Assembly (NCBI RefSeq): GCF_040939785.1
Contig: NZ_CP162553.1
Coordinates: 4,979,001-5,043,000, forward strand
Origin: Bradyrhizobium lupini
Lineage (GTDB): Bacteria > Pseudomonadota > Alphaproteobacteria > Rhizobiales > Xanthobacteraceae
Length of the DNA: 64,000 bases
Direction of reading: 5' to 3'
How positions within the stretch are numbered: position 1 is the first letter of the stretch; each line of letters opens with the position of its first letter. Below are positions 8,055 through 16,724 of this stretch, piece after piece. Under the pieces are notes generated by a model. The model did no database searches and was not told the DNA's origin. It worked only from the letters and a program-made list of their open reading frames with translations. Made by a program: the position numbers and the translations under genes.

Positions 8055-9620
8055 ATGCTCCCCGCCGGCGCGGCGCGCCGGCCGCTCGTCATGGCCGCGG
8101 CGATCATCGCCGCGATGACGCTGCTGCGCATCGTCTACGCCTCGGCCATCGAGCTGCGCACGGACGAGGCCTATTACTGGACCTGGTCGCAGGAGACGGC
8201 GCTCAGCTTCCTGGATCATCCCCCCGGCATCGCCTGGCTGATCCGGTTCGGTACTGCGATCTTCGGCGACACCACACTCGGTGTGCGCTTCGGCGGCATC
8301 GTCGCGATGCTGGTGACGCAGCTCCTGCTCGCGGACATCGTCCGCCGCCTCACTCATGATGTGCGCGCCGTCGTGCTCGCGGTGCTGATGCCGGAGGCCG
8401 CGCTCTATTACGGACTGCTGATGGCCAAGGTCGCGCCCGATGTCGCCATGATCCCGTTTGCGGTGGCAATGATGTGGTGCCTGGTGCGGCTCGCGCAGGG
8501 CGGCGACGGCCGCTGGTGGCTCGCGGCCGGCCTGTTCGCCGGGCTCGCGATGCTGTCGAAATTTACCGTGATCATGTTCGCACCGGCGGTTGCCGCCTTT
8601 CTGCTGGTGCCGGATTGGCGCTGGCGCTGGTTGCGCAGCCCCTATCCTTATCTCGCGGTCCTGATCGCAATCGCCGTGTTCTCGCCGGTCCTGATCTGGA
8701 ACGTGCAGCACGACTGGGCCGCGATTCGCTTCCAGGGTGTGCGCGCCACCACCAGCTACGGCATCTCGCTCCGCACATTCGGCGACTACATCGGCCTGCA
8801 ATTCGGACTGGTCGGCTTCGTCATGCTGCCGGTGGTACTGACGGGGGTGGTGCTGACGGCGTGGCGCGGCTATAGCACGCGCGAGCCGGTCGCGATTTTG
8901 CTGTCGACCGCCGTCCTGGTGCCGTTTCTCTATTTCCTGGGGAAATCGCTGACCCTCCGCGTCGGCGACACCTGGCCGATGTTCATGTGGCCGGTCGGTT
9001 TCGCCGCCGCCGCTGTCAACCTCACCATGCTGTCGCGTGAAAAATGGTCGGCGCGGATGATCAGATCGTCGCTGTTCTGGGTCAACACGGCGGTGGTCTC
9101 CGGCACCGCCTTTGTCGTCATCGTGTTCCTCTACTACGTCGCCGCGCCCTGGAATTTACTTGGCAAGATCGATCCGATCGGTGCCGAGTCCGGTTACGAG
9201 CAGGTCGCCGCGCGCGCACAGGCCGCATTGGACGAGACTGGCGCGACCTGGATCGCCACCACGGACTACCGCACCTATGCCATGATGCGCTGGCTGTTCA
9301 GGGGCCGGGTGCCGGTGATCGAGATCAACGAGCGCGGCCGCTTCCAGGACTTTCGCGATCCGGGCATGGACCGGATCAAGGGCCACGTCGGCATCTATGT
9401 CGGGCGCGAGCCGGACAATCGCTCATCACTGTGGGAGAACATCCCCGCCAAGCGCGAGCCGCTCGGTCAGGTCGAGCGCCGCTGGCGCGGTCTCGTGATG
9501 GACACGTACACGCTGGAAAAGCTCACCGGCTGGACCCCGGAGCTGTCGCCGCCGAAAGACTCGCCGCTGTTCCGGTGGCGCGTGCTGGCGGGCGAGTTTG
9601 AGCGGCGTACGCTCGCCTAG
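8055..9620 (+). CDS. GT39/ArnT-like membrane glycosyltransferase
   Basis: A 521-residue polytopic membrane protein of the dolichyl-phosphate-mannose mannosyltransferase/ArnT superfamily (PMT_2). The catalytic motif RTDEAYYWTWSQ lies in the first external loop after TM1, followed by DHPPGIAWLIRFG, which is typical of the family. About ten hydrophobic helices follow, then a soluble C-terminal domain. Such enzymes transfer a sugar from a polyprenyl phosphate to lipid or protein acceptors on the periplasmic face. The ATG at 8055 is chosen; a GTG at 8031 in frame is possible. The frame is open much further upstream, but that part is antisense to the cyclase gene and not protein-like. The acceptor is unknown. 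Confidence 0.85.
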   Translation: MLPAGAARRPLVMAAAIIAAMTLLRIVYASAIELRTDEAYYWTWSQETALSFLDHPPGIAWLIRFGTAIFGDTTLGVRFGGIVAMLVTQLLLADIVRRLTHDVRAVVLAVLMPEAALYYGLLMAKVAPDVAMIPFAVAMMWCLVRLAQGGDGRWWLAAGLFAGLAMLSKFTVIMFAPAVAAFLLVPDWRWRWLRSPYPYLAVLIAIAVFSPVLIWNVQHDWAAIRFQGVRATTSYGISLRTFGDYIGLQFGLVGFVMLPVVLTGVVLTAWRGYSTREPVAILLSTAVLVPFLYFLGKSLTLRVGDTWPMFMWPVGFAAAAVNLTMLSREKWSARMIRSSLFWVNTAVVSGTAFVVIVFLYYVAAPWNLLGKIDPIGAESGYEQVAARAQAALDETGATWIATTDYRTYAMMRWLFRGRVPVIEINERGRFQDFRDPGMDRIKGHVGIYVGREPDNRSSLWENIPAKREPLGQVERRWRGLVMDTYTLEKLTGWTPELSPPKDSPLFRWRVLAGEFERRTLA

Positions 9621-9631
9621 CAAGGCGGCCT

Positions 9632-9784
9632 TCTTCCTTCTCCCCTTGCGGGAGAAGGTGGCGCGAAGCGCCGGATGAGGGGTCTCTATCCGCTAAGACG
9701 ACTGCGAGAGGCGCGCGCGGAGAGAACCCCTCACCCGTCTCGCCGCTCTGCGGCGAGCCGCCCTCTCCCGCAAGGGGAGAGGGG
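9632..9784. repeat. Palindromic REP-like element, two inward-facing copies
   Basis: CTTCTCCCCTTGCGGGAGAAGG followed by TGGCGCGAAGCGCCGGATGA is answered about 60 bases later by the reverse-oriented CTCACCC...CTCTCCCGCAAGGGGAGAGG. Similar single units occur at 26508-26556, and truncated pieces at 21581-21611 and 31524-31540. It sits between convergent genes and may also work as a bidirectional terminator. Confidence 0.8.
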
Positions 9785-9813
9785 AAAACGAGTCCGCCGC
9801 GCAAGATGGCGTT

Positions 9814-10842
9814 CTACTCTTCCTCGTCCTTCTTCCGCAGCAGATCCGTCGCGAGGTCCGACAGCTTCGGCGGCGGCAGTGCGGCGAACGGCAGCGGTCG
9901 TGTGACGTCGATTGCGGCGAGGCCGAGCCGCGCCGTCAGCAATCCATTTAGCATGCCTTCGCCCAGCCGCTGCGACAGCTTCGCCGCAATGCCGTGGCCG
10001 AGCATCTGCTGCACCAGGCTGTCGCTCGCCGCCATGCCGCCGGTGATGGCGAGATGAGCGATGACATGGCGGAGCAGGCGGATCATGCCGAGCGCGCCGG
10101 GCCGGCCGCCATAGAGGAAAGCGAGCTGGCGGATCAGGCGCAGCGACACGATGAACACGAACATCACGTCGATCGCCGCTCGCGGGCTCACCGCCGTGAC
10201 GATCGAGACTTTTTGCGCTGCTGACGACACCAGCCGCCGCGCCTCGATGTCCAGCGGCGACATCAATTCGCGCTCGGCGAGCCGGATCATGTCGGCGCCG
10301 TCGATGATCTCGCCGGCGTGGCTCTCCAGGGCGGCACGGGCGCGCGCGAGCTGCGGGTTCTGGTGCGCGATCTTGAGCAGATCCTGCACGATGATGCGGC
10401 TCTCCTTGCGATCGTCGCTGGCAAGAACAGCGGCTGCGCGCTGATGCAGCTTTTCGATCGTTGCCAGCCGCGCCAGCCCGAAAGCCTCGCGTCCGGTCAC
10501 CACCGCGAGCGCAAGCGCGGTGACGAAGGCAAGCGCCAGTCCGACGAAGCCGAGGCTGTCGCTGCGCGCAAACAGATCCTCGATCAGACGGACGACGCCG
10601 AGCCCGACCCCGAGCAGCGTCAGCCCGGCAACGCCGGACCAGAACATTGCGCCCCAGGGAAAGCCGCGCCGCGCCGGAAGCGTCGCTGCGATTGGCACCG
10701 GCAAATTCGCCGGATCGGGCTCCGGCGTGATCTGGATGGTGGTACGGCCGAGCCGGGTCGTCTCGTCGGCCTCGGTGACGACGACGCCGGGGTCGTCGAG
10801 CCGGAACGTCGCCGGTCGCCGTGGCTTCGATCGGTCGTTCAT
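9814..10842 (-). CDS. YcjF/TIGR01620 family membrane protein
   Basis: A 342-residue protein with a charged N-terminal tail, two adjacent hydrophobic helices (GAMFWSGVAGLTLLGVGLGVV and LGFVGLALAFVTALALAVV), and a C-terminal DUF697-like domain (SPRAAIDVMFVFIVSLRLI, GGRPGALGMIRLLRHV). It matches the YcjF family in length and layout. The start codon overlaps the stop of the upstream ycjX-like gene by four bases (ATGA), so the two are translationally coupled. The pair belongs to a conserved proteobacterial unit often linked to phage-shock or envelope stress; the biochemical role is not established. Confidence 0.88.
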   Translation of the reverse strand: MNDRSKPRRPATFRLDDPGVVVTEADETTRLGRTTIQITPEPDPANLPVPIAATLPARRGFPWGAMFWSGVAGLTLLGVGLGVVRLIEDLFARSDSLGFVGLALAFVTALALAVVTGREAFGLARLATIEKLHQRAAAVLASDDRKESRIIVQDLLKIAHQNPQLARARAALESHAGEIIDGADMIRLAERELMSPLDIEARRLVSSAAQKVSIVTAVSPRAAIDVMFVFIVSLRLIRQLAFLYGGRPGALGMIRLLRHVIAHLAITGGMAASDSLVQQMLGHGIAAKLSQRLGEGMLNGLLTARLGLAAIDVTRPLPFAALPPPKLSDLATDLLRKKDEEE

Positions 10843-12308
10843 GACAATTTGTCTCCGATCAGGAACTGCAAGGCACGGTCGAGGCGGATGTGAGGCAGCG
10901 CCGGGTGGTCGGCCCCCTCACGTTCGAGCTTCGGCGGACGGAAGCGCAGGAAGCGAAAATCGCTCTTCCCGGCGGCCTCGGTCGAGAGGCCGCGGAATGC
11001 GTCGGTGCCGTTGAACAACGGCTCGGGATCCAAGGGCAGGTCGCCCGGAAAGGTTGCCACCTCGGTGCTGCCGTCGAAGAATTCGCCGCCGGCGCTTTCG
11101 CCCGCGGTGGGCGTTCCCAAGATCGACGGCAATTTGTCACGGCCATGCGCGACCTGCGCCTCGCGCGTGGCGCGGACGGCGGCGAGCGCGACGACGTCGA
11201 TCGCCGCACCGGTATTTTCGGCGCGCGCAACGGCGCGGGTGACCGCGCGGCGCAGCACGGCCTCGAGCCGGTCATGGCTGGAATGATGCAGATGATCCGC
11301 CTTGGTCGCCGCGAACAGCACGCGGTCGATCCGCGGCCGGAACAGGCCGGAGAGGAATGTGCTGCGGCCGATGTTGAAGCAGTCGAGAATGCCCGCGAGT
11401 GCGGCTTCGAGATCGTGCAGCGCTTCGGGGCCGGCGTTGAACGCGGCGAGCGCGTCGGCCAGTACGATCTGGCGATCGAGCCGGGCAAAATGATCGCGGA
11501 AGAACGGCCGCACCACGACGTCCTTGTAGGCCTCATAGCGGCGCACCATCATCGCCCACAGCGATCCCTCCGGCGCCTGGCCACCCGCGGGTACGTCGAG
11601 CGGCGCAAAGGTCAGCGCCGGTGTGTCGGCGAGATTGCCCGGCATCAGGAAGCGGCCGGGCGGCAGCAGGCTCATCGCAAACCGCTCATCGCGGCAGCCT
11701 TGCAAATAGCCCCTGAAGAGCTTTGCGGCCGTCAGCGTCGCCTGCTCGTCCTCGCGCGCCTCGGGCTTGAGCGTTGCGAGATGCGCGTGCCAATCCGCGG
11801 CAAGATGGACGCGCGGCGCCTCGCGTGACAAGGCGAGACTTTCGGCCGACCATTGCTCAAAACTCTTCTGAAGCAGCGGCAGGTCGAGCAGCCACTCGCC
11901 GGGATAGTCGACGATGTCGAGCGTCAGCGTGCGGTCGGCGCCGTTCTGGCGCTGGTAGTCGATGAGGAGCCTGAGCTCGCTGATGTCGACAGTCGAGTTC
12001 GGCCAGCGCCGCTCCTCGATCAGCGCGCGCAGATGGCTCTCATAGGCAAAGCGCGGCACCGCGTCGTCCGGCTGCGGCGCCAGATGCGCCCGCGCGATCC
12101 GCCCGGATGAATAGGCCTCGAACACCGGAAACCGGCCGCCACGGGTGAGGCCGTGGATCAGCGCGGTAATGAACACCGTCTTGCCGGCCCGGGACAGGCC
12201 GGTAACCCCCAATCGTACCGTCGGATTGAAGAAATGCTCGCCGTAGTCGATCAGCGCCCGAGCCGACAGGCGCGCCTCCTCGATCATATCCTGGAAACTA
12301 AATGCCAT
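10839..12308 (-). CDS. YcjX-family GTP-binding protein (DUF463)
   Basis: A 489-residue predicted P-loop NTPase. The Walker A motif is GLSRAGKT near residue 37 (LGVTGLSRAGKTVFITALIHG), and a Walker B-like DIVDYPGEWLLDLPLL follows near residue 130; both are conserved in the DUF463/YcjX family. The C-terminal third carries RFLRFRPPKLE and LDRALQFLIGDKLS. It is the first gene of a two-gene unit with the ycjF homologue and overlaps its start. It probably couples nucleotide hydrolysis to an envelope-stress function together with YcjF; this is inferred from the conserved pairing. Confidence 0.88.
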   Translation of the reverse strand: MAFSFQDMIEEARLSARALIDYGEHFFNPTVRLGVTGLSRAGKTVFITALIHGLTRGGRFPVFEAYSSGRIARAHLAPQPDDAVPRFAYESHLRALIEERRWPNSTVDISELRLLIDYQRQNGADRTLTLDIVDYPGEWLLDLPLLQKSFEQWSAESLALSREAPRVHLAADWHAHLATLKPEAREDEQATLTAAKLFRGYLQGCRDERFAMSLLPPGRFLMPGNLADTPALTFAPLDVPAGGQAPEGSLWAMMVRRYEAYKDVVVRPFFRDHFARLDRQIVLADALAAFNAGPEALHDLEAALAGILDCFNIGRSTFLSGLFRPRIDRVLFAATKADHLHHSSHDRLEAVLRRAVTRAVARAENTGAAIDVVALAAVRATREAQVAHGRDKLPSILGTPTAGESAGGEFFDGSTEVATFPGDLPLDPEPLFNGTDAFRGLSTEAAGKSDFRFLRFRPPKLEREGADHPALPHIRLDRALQFLIGDKLS

Positions 12309-12492
12309 ATGAACGTTGGGAATCCCGGGCGAGGGCGGATAGGCAAAAAGGACTAATCACAAAAGTGGCAACTGCCTGAGGAAAATCAAGCTTCATACTT
12401 CCACCGTCTTTGTCGGCAAATCAGCCGTTTGAACGACGCGCCGATCCCGAAACACCCATACAAGAGGGTATTAACTCACCTTGCGGATTGCC

Positions 12493-13188
12493 ATGACCGT
12501 CTTCCAATTGAAACAGCTCGCATCCTCCTCCGTCCACGCAGCCGCCGACGCGGTCGGCTGGCATTACGACCGCGCCGAGTTGATCGCCGACGGCGTGATC
12601 CACGCGATCGGCGTGCTCTGCGGCATCATTGCCGCGACCGTGCTGGTGGTGCTGACGGTGCTCTTTGCCGACGCGACCGACATCGTCGGCGTCTCGATCT
12701 ACGTCGCCGGCCTGCTTTCGATGCTGGTGTTGTCGGCGACCTATAATCTGTGGCCAGTCTCGCCGGCCAAATGGCTGCTGCGGCGCTTCGACCATTCGGC
12801 GATCTATCTCCTGATCGCGGCGACCTACACGCCGTTCATCCTGGAGGTGAAGGACAGTGGGTTCGCGCTGGTGCTGCTCGCCGGCGTCTGGTGCGTGGCG
12901 CTCCTCGGCATCGTGCTGAAACTTCTCTACCCCGGCCGGTTCGACCGCGTTGCGGTCGGGATCTACCTAGCGATGGGCTGGAGCGGCATCATGCTCTACG
13001 ATTCCGTGGTCAAGGCGCTGCCTGCGCTGGTGCTGGGCTTCGTCCTTGCGGGTGGACTGCTCTACAGCTTCGGCGTGATCTTTCATGCCTGGCGGCGGCT
13101 GCGCTTCCAGAATGCGATCTGGCACGGCTTTGTCTTGGCCGGCGCGGCGTGCCATTATACCGCGGTGCTCGACCTCGTGTTGAGCTGA
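12493..13188 (+). CDS. Hemolysin III / TrhA family membrane protein
   Basis: A 231-residue protein with seven hydrophobic segments typical of the HlyIII/PAQR superfamily. The family's conserved residues are visible: the early HAIGVLCG, the FDHSAIYLLIAATYTPF segment carrying the metal-binding His/Asp, and the late IWHGFVLAGAACHYTAV with paired histidines. The ATG at 12493 is chosen; a TTG at 12481 is an alternative. Members are linked to membrane lipid homeostasis rather than true haemolysis. No operon partner is evident; the 12309-12492 gap shows no further gene. Confidence 0.88.
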   Translation: MTVFQLKQLASSSVHAAADAVGWHYDRAELIADGVIHAIGVLCGIIAATVLVVLTVLFADATDIVGVSIYVAGLLSMLVLSATYNLWPVSPAKWLLRRFDHSAIYLLIAATYTPFILEVKDSGFALVLLAGVWCVALLGIVLKLLYPGRFDRVAVGIYLAMGWSGIMLYDSVVKALPALVLGFVLAGGLLYSFGVIFHAWRRLRFQNAIWHGFVLAGAACHYTAVLDLVLS

Positions 13189-13244
13189 GCAAGCTCCGCG
13201 AAGCGCAATAAGGCAAAACGGTATAAGACAAGAGGAGACGTCGC

Positions 13245-14039
13245 ATGCAGGTGACCGGCAAGGTCGTGGTCGTCACGGGCGGCGCCAACGGCATCGGCAA
13301 GGCGCTGTGCGAAGCCTTTCACAAGGCGGGTGCGGCCAAGGTCGTCGTCGCCGACATGGACGCGGACAACGCGCGGGCGGTCGCGGCCACGGTGGATGGC
13401 GCGGCCTTCAAATGCGATGTCGCGCAGGAAAAGGATATTTCCCACGTCATCGAGGAGACCGAGCGTCAGTTCGGCCCGATCGAATTGTTCTGCTCCAATG
13501 CCGGCATCGGCGGCGGCTTCGACCCGATGTCGGTCAATGCCGGCGGCGCCTCGGATGAGCCCTGGCAGCGCAGCTGGGCGATCCACGTCATGGCGCATGT
13601 CTATGCGGCGCGGCATCTGATCCCGCGCATGAAGGCGCGCGGCGGCGGCTATTTCCTTAACACGATCTCGGCCGCCGGCCTGCTGTCGCAGGTCGGCAGC
13701 CCGGCTTACTCCACCACCAAGCATGCCGCGGTCGGCTTTGCCGAAAATCTCGCGATCTCGCACAAGGCGCACAACATCCGTGTCTCGATCCTCTGCCCGC
13801 AGGGCGTGGACACCAACATGCTGCGTTCGATCCCCAAAGGCCCGCAATCCGGCGACGGCGACCTGTCGCCCGAGCAGGTCGCCAAGGACGTGCTCGCCGG
13901 TCTCGATCAGGAGACGTTCCTGATCCTGCCGCACCCGCAGGTGCTCGGCTACATGCGCAAGAAGACCGAGAATTACGACCGTTGGATCGGCGGCATGGCC
14001 AAGATCCAGGCTAAGATGCGGGAAGATTTCGGGACGTAG
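13245..14039 (+). CDS. Short-chain dehydrogenase/reductase
   Basis: A 264-residue classical SDR. It has the cofactor motif TGGANGIG (residues 11-18), the NAG motif (CSNAGIGGG), and the catalytic Ser/Tyr/Lys in the AAGLLSQVGSPAYSTTKHA segment (YSTTK). The acidic VVADMDADN after beta-2 suggests NAD(H) preference. AGAGGAG lies upstream of the ATG at 13245. The substrate cannot be read from sequence; neighbours in acyl-CoA metabolism further right suggest a 3-hydroxyacyl or alcohol substrate, but that is weak. Confidence 0.92.
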   Translation: MQVTGKVVVVTGGANGIGKALCEAFHKAGAAKVVVADMDADNARAVAATVDGAAFKCDVAQEKDISHVIEETERQFGPIELFCSNAGIGGGFDPMSVNAGGASDEPWQRSWAIHVMAHVYAARHLIPRMKARGGGYFLNTISAAGLLSQVGSPAYSTTKHAAVGFAENLAISHKAHNIRVSILCPQGVDTNMLRSIPKGPQSGDGDLSPEQVAKDVLAGLDQETFLILPHPQVLGYMRKKTENYDRWIGGMAKIQAKMREDFGT

Positions 14040-14064
14040 GAAGGGGCCTGCCACGACCTCCGGT

Positions 14065-14090
14065 GTCGTCCTGGCTTTCGCCAGGACGAC
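14065..14090. terminator. Perfect 11-bp hairpin between convergent genes
   Basis: GTCGTCCTGGC-TTTC-GCCAGGACGAC is a perfect inverted repeat in the 60-bp space between the SDR gene and the convergent decarboxylase gene. It has no clear U-tract. It may act as a bidirectional terminator, or be a short copy of the GTCGTCC-type intergenic repeat also seen near 7935. Confidence 0.5.
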
Positions 14091-14099
14091 GGTCGGCCC

Positions 14100-15722
14100 T
14101 CAATGCTTCTGCCCGTACAGCACCGGCACCGCCGAATCCACGACCACCTCCACCAGGCTCGTCCCTTCGAATGCCATCCCGCGCTTGAGCGCCTCGCCCA
14201 GTTCGGCCGCCTTGCTCACCCGCACCGCATGGCAGCCCATGCCCTCGGCCAGCCGCACGAAATCGATCCCCGGCAACTCGAGTCCCGGCACGTTCCTCAC
14301 CTGCATCACCTGGCTGAACGAGCGCATCGCGCCGTAGCCGGAATTGTTGATGACGATGATCGTGAGCGGCAGCTTGCGCTGCGCGGCGGTCCACAGCGCC
14401 TGGATCGAATACATCGCCGAGCCGTCACCGATCAGGCACACCGTGCGGCTCGTCGGCTTGCCGAGCGCCATGCCGACCGCGGCCGGCAGCGAGTAGCCGA
14501 GGCCTCCGCTCGCCATGGTGTAAAAACTGTCCTGGCCGCGCATCGGCATGAACTTTTGCATGGCCGGCCGGTGCGAGGGGATTTCCTCGACCAGCGACGC
14601 GCCGTCCGGCATCGCCTGCGACAGCGAATGCAGCAGGAATTCGACCGGCAGCGGATCGGCGGCTTGCGGCGTCGGCGGCAGCGTTCGCCCCTTCGGTGCC
14701 GCGCGCTTGCTCTCCGGCAAGAGGTCGAGCAGCATTGCGAGCGCCGGCTTCATCGTCGCGATGATGCTGGTGCCGACGGGCGTCACCGCCGCGGCATCCG
14801 GGTCGTCCGTGATCTGGAAGAGCGTCGCGCCGCAGTCGAAGATCGCGGCATGGCCTTCGACGTGGAAGGTGAACACCGGCGCGCCGATCACGACGACGAG
14901 GTCGTGCTCGCGCAGCGCGTCCGACAATTGCGCCGGCGAGGCATGCAGGAATCCCGCGAACTGGGGATGACGTTCCGGGAACGAGCAGCGCGCCGAAAAC
15001 GGGCTGACCCAGACGCTGGCCCTGGCCTTCTCGGCGACGCGCACCATCACGTCGACCGCGCCGGCGCGATCGACGCCGGGGCCGACGACGACGGCAGGGT
15101 GCTTGGCCGAGCCGAGCGCGGTGACCAGCGCCTTCATCGCGTCAATCTCAGGCCCGATCTCGCGGCTGACGTTGCGGGCTTCGACGGGAGCCGTCGCATG
15201 CGCCCAGTCGTCGACCGGGATCGAGACGAAGGTCGGCCCGCATGGCGGCTGCATCGCGGTGTAATAGGCGCGCGCGATGGCGGCCGGAACGTCCTCGGGC
15301 CGCGCCGGCTCGACGCTGAACTTCACATAAGGCCGTGGGAATTCGGACGCACGCTCCGCATACAGGAACGCCTGCAAGGGGAGGATCGAGCGTGCCTGCT
15401 GGCCCGCGGTGATCACCAGCGGCGTCTGGTTGCGATGCGCGGTATAGATGTTACCGAGCGCGTTGCCGACGCCGGCGGCCGAATGCAGATTGACGAAGCC
15501 GGCATTGCGCGTCGCCTGCGCATAGCCGTCGGCCATGCCGACGGCGGAGGCTTCCTGAAGCGCGAGCACGTAGTCGATGTCGTCGGGCCAGTCGCTCAGG
15601 AACGGCAGCTCGGTCGAGCCGGGGTTGCCGAACACCTTCGTGATGCCGAAGGAGCGCAGCAGGTCGAGTGTCGCCTGCTTGACGGTGACGGATTTGGTTG
15701 TGGCTTTGCCGTTCTTCACCAT
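14100..15722 (-). CDS. ThDP-dependent decarboxylase, benzoylformate decarboxylase-like
   Basis: A 540-residue three-domain thiamine diphosphate enzyme. The N-terminal PYR domain has FGNPGSTELPFL with the serine position of benzoylformate decarboxylases, the catalytic Glu in ALQEASAVGMADGYA, and NLHSAAGVGNALGNIY carrying the His typical of these decarboxylases rather than of acetolactate synthase. The C-terminal PP domain has the GDGSAMYSIQALWTAA ThDP/Mg motif ending in the INNSGYGAM segment. It probably decarboxylates an aromatic 2-oxo acid to an aldehyde. It heads a minus-strand stretch near acyl-CoA enzymes, but an intervening repeat separates it from them. Acetolactate synthase or another 2-keto acid decarboxylase is the alternative. 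Confidence 0.75.
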   Translation of the reverse strand: MVKNGKATTKSVTVKQATLDLLRSFGITKVFGNPGSTELPFLSDWPDDIDYVLALQEASAVGMADGYAQATRNAGFVNLHSAAGVGNALGNIYTAHRNQTPLVITAGQQARSILPLQAFLYAERASEFPRPYVKFSVEPARPEDVPAAIARAYYTAMQPPCGPTFVSIPVDDWAHATAPVEARNVSREIGPEIDAMKALVTALGSAKHPAVVVGPGVDRAGAVDVMVRVAEKARASVWVSPFSARCSFPERHPQFAGFLHASPAQLSDALREHDLVVVIGAPVFTFHVEGHAAIFDCGATLFQITDDPDAAAVTPVGTSIIATMKPALAMLLDLLPESKRAAPKGRTLPPTPQAADPLPVEFLLHSLSQAMPDGASLVEEIPSHRPAMQKFMPMRGQDSFYTMASGGLGYSLPAAVGMALGKPTSRTVCLIGDGSAMYSIQALWTAAQRKLPLTIIVINNSGYGAMRSFSQVMQVRNVPGLELPGIDFVRLAEGMGCHAVRVSKAAELGEALKRGMAFEGTSLVEVVVDSAVPVLYGQKH

Positions 15723-15763
15723 GGTTGCCGTTCCCTGTTGTCCATCGGCGCTGCTACCTCACC

Positions 15764-15849
15764 CGTCATTGCGAGCGCAGCGAAGCAATCCAGAATGCCG
15801 CCGCGGCGACAGTCTGGATTGCTTCGTCGCTTCGCTCCTCGCAATGACG
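15764..15849. repeat. Palindromic intergenic repeat (CGTCATTGCGAG family)
   Basis: The ends CGTCATTGCGAG and CTCGCAATGACG are perfect inverted repeats. Inside, AGCGAAGCAATCCAGA is mirrored by TCTGGATTGCTTCG. It fills the gap between the ThDP enzyme and the MaoC gene. This is a different family from those at 9632 and 23037. Confidence 0.85.
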
Positions 15850-15860
15850 AGGAGAGACCA

Positions 15861-16709
15861 TCACCACACCGCGGTCCCCTTCATCGTCGGCTGCCCCTCC
15901 GCGTTCGCGGTCCACAGCTCCATGCCATCAGCGGTCTCGTTGGCGTTGATGGAGAACTCCGAGCCCTCGAACAGCGGCTGGAGGCCGCGATAGGTGAACT
16001 TCTTCGGCGGCTTGCCGCCGCGCAGCTTCGCCGCCATCTCGATGATGAAGGTTGCCTGCAACGGCCCGTGGAAGATCAGGCCCGGATATCCCTCGACCTT
16101 GGTGACGTAGTCGCGGTCGTAATGGATGCGGTGGCCGTTGAAGGTCAGCGCGGAATAACGAAACAGCAGCACGGGATCGGAGACATGCGTCTGGCGATGC
16201 TGCGCCTTCGGCGGCGGAGGCGGCGCCTTTGCCGGCGCGGACGTCGTCGTCATCTCGCGATAGACGATGTCCTGCCGCTCGCGGATGGCGATGCCGCGCG
16301 GCGAGGAGATGCTGTGCTCGACCGAGACGAAGCACAGCGTGCCGGTCGAGCCGGTCTTCACCTGTACGTCCGCGATGCGCGAGCTCCGCGTCGATTCGTC
16401 GCCGACGCGCAGCGGCTGCAGGAACTCGATCTCGCCGCCGGCCCACATCCGGCGCGGCAGCGGCACCGGAGGCAGGAAGCCGCCGCGGGTGGGGTGGCCG
16501 TCGGGGCCGAGCATCGACATCGGAAACACCGGCTGCGCCAGGCACCAATGCACCGTGAACGGCGCCGCGTCGCCCGGCTTGGGCGCGCCGACCTCCTGGA
16601 ACAGCGTCGCACGCAGGCCCTTCACGAGCTGCGCGGTGACGGTGTCGGTGGCCTCTTCGCTGCGGCCGATCCATTGCCTGAGATGATCGATGTCGAGCTT
16701 CTCGGTCAT
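15861..16709 (-). CDS. MaoC-like double hot-dog acyl-CoA hydratase (mesaconyl/3-methylfumaryl-CoA hydratase type)
   Basis: A 282-residue protein with a FAS1-like N-terminal dehydratase half (GGFLPPVPLPRRMWAGGEIEF) and a C-terminal half with SALTFNGHRIHYDRDY and GLIFHGPLQATFI. NGHRIHYD plus GLIFHGP is the signature of the 3-methylfumaryl-CoA/mesaconyl-C4-CoA hydratase group. It would hydrate an unsaturated CoA ester. It follows the CoA transferase by 15 bp and that in turn an acyl-CoA dehydrogenase, so the three are one transcription unit: activation, dehydrogenation and hydration of a dicarboxylic or branched acid is the inferred pathway. Confidence 0.82.
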   Translation of the reverse strand: MTEKLDIDHLRQWIGRSEEATDTVTAQLVKGLRATLFQEVGAPKPGDAAPFTVHWCLAQPVFPMSMLGPDGHPTRGGFLPPVPLPRRMWAGGEIEFLQPLRVGDESTRSSRIADVQVKTGSTGTLCFVSVEHSISSPRGIAIRERQDIVYREMTTTSAPAKAPPPPPKAQHRQTHVSDPVLLFRYSALTFNGHRIHYDRDYVTKVEGYPGLIFHGPLQATFIIEMAAKLRGGKPPKKFTYRGLQPLFEGSEFSINANETADGMELWTANAEGQPTMKGTAVW

Positions 16710-16724
16710 GACGCCTCGCTCTTG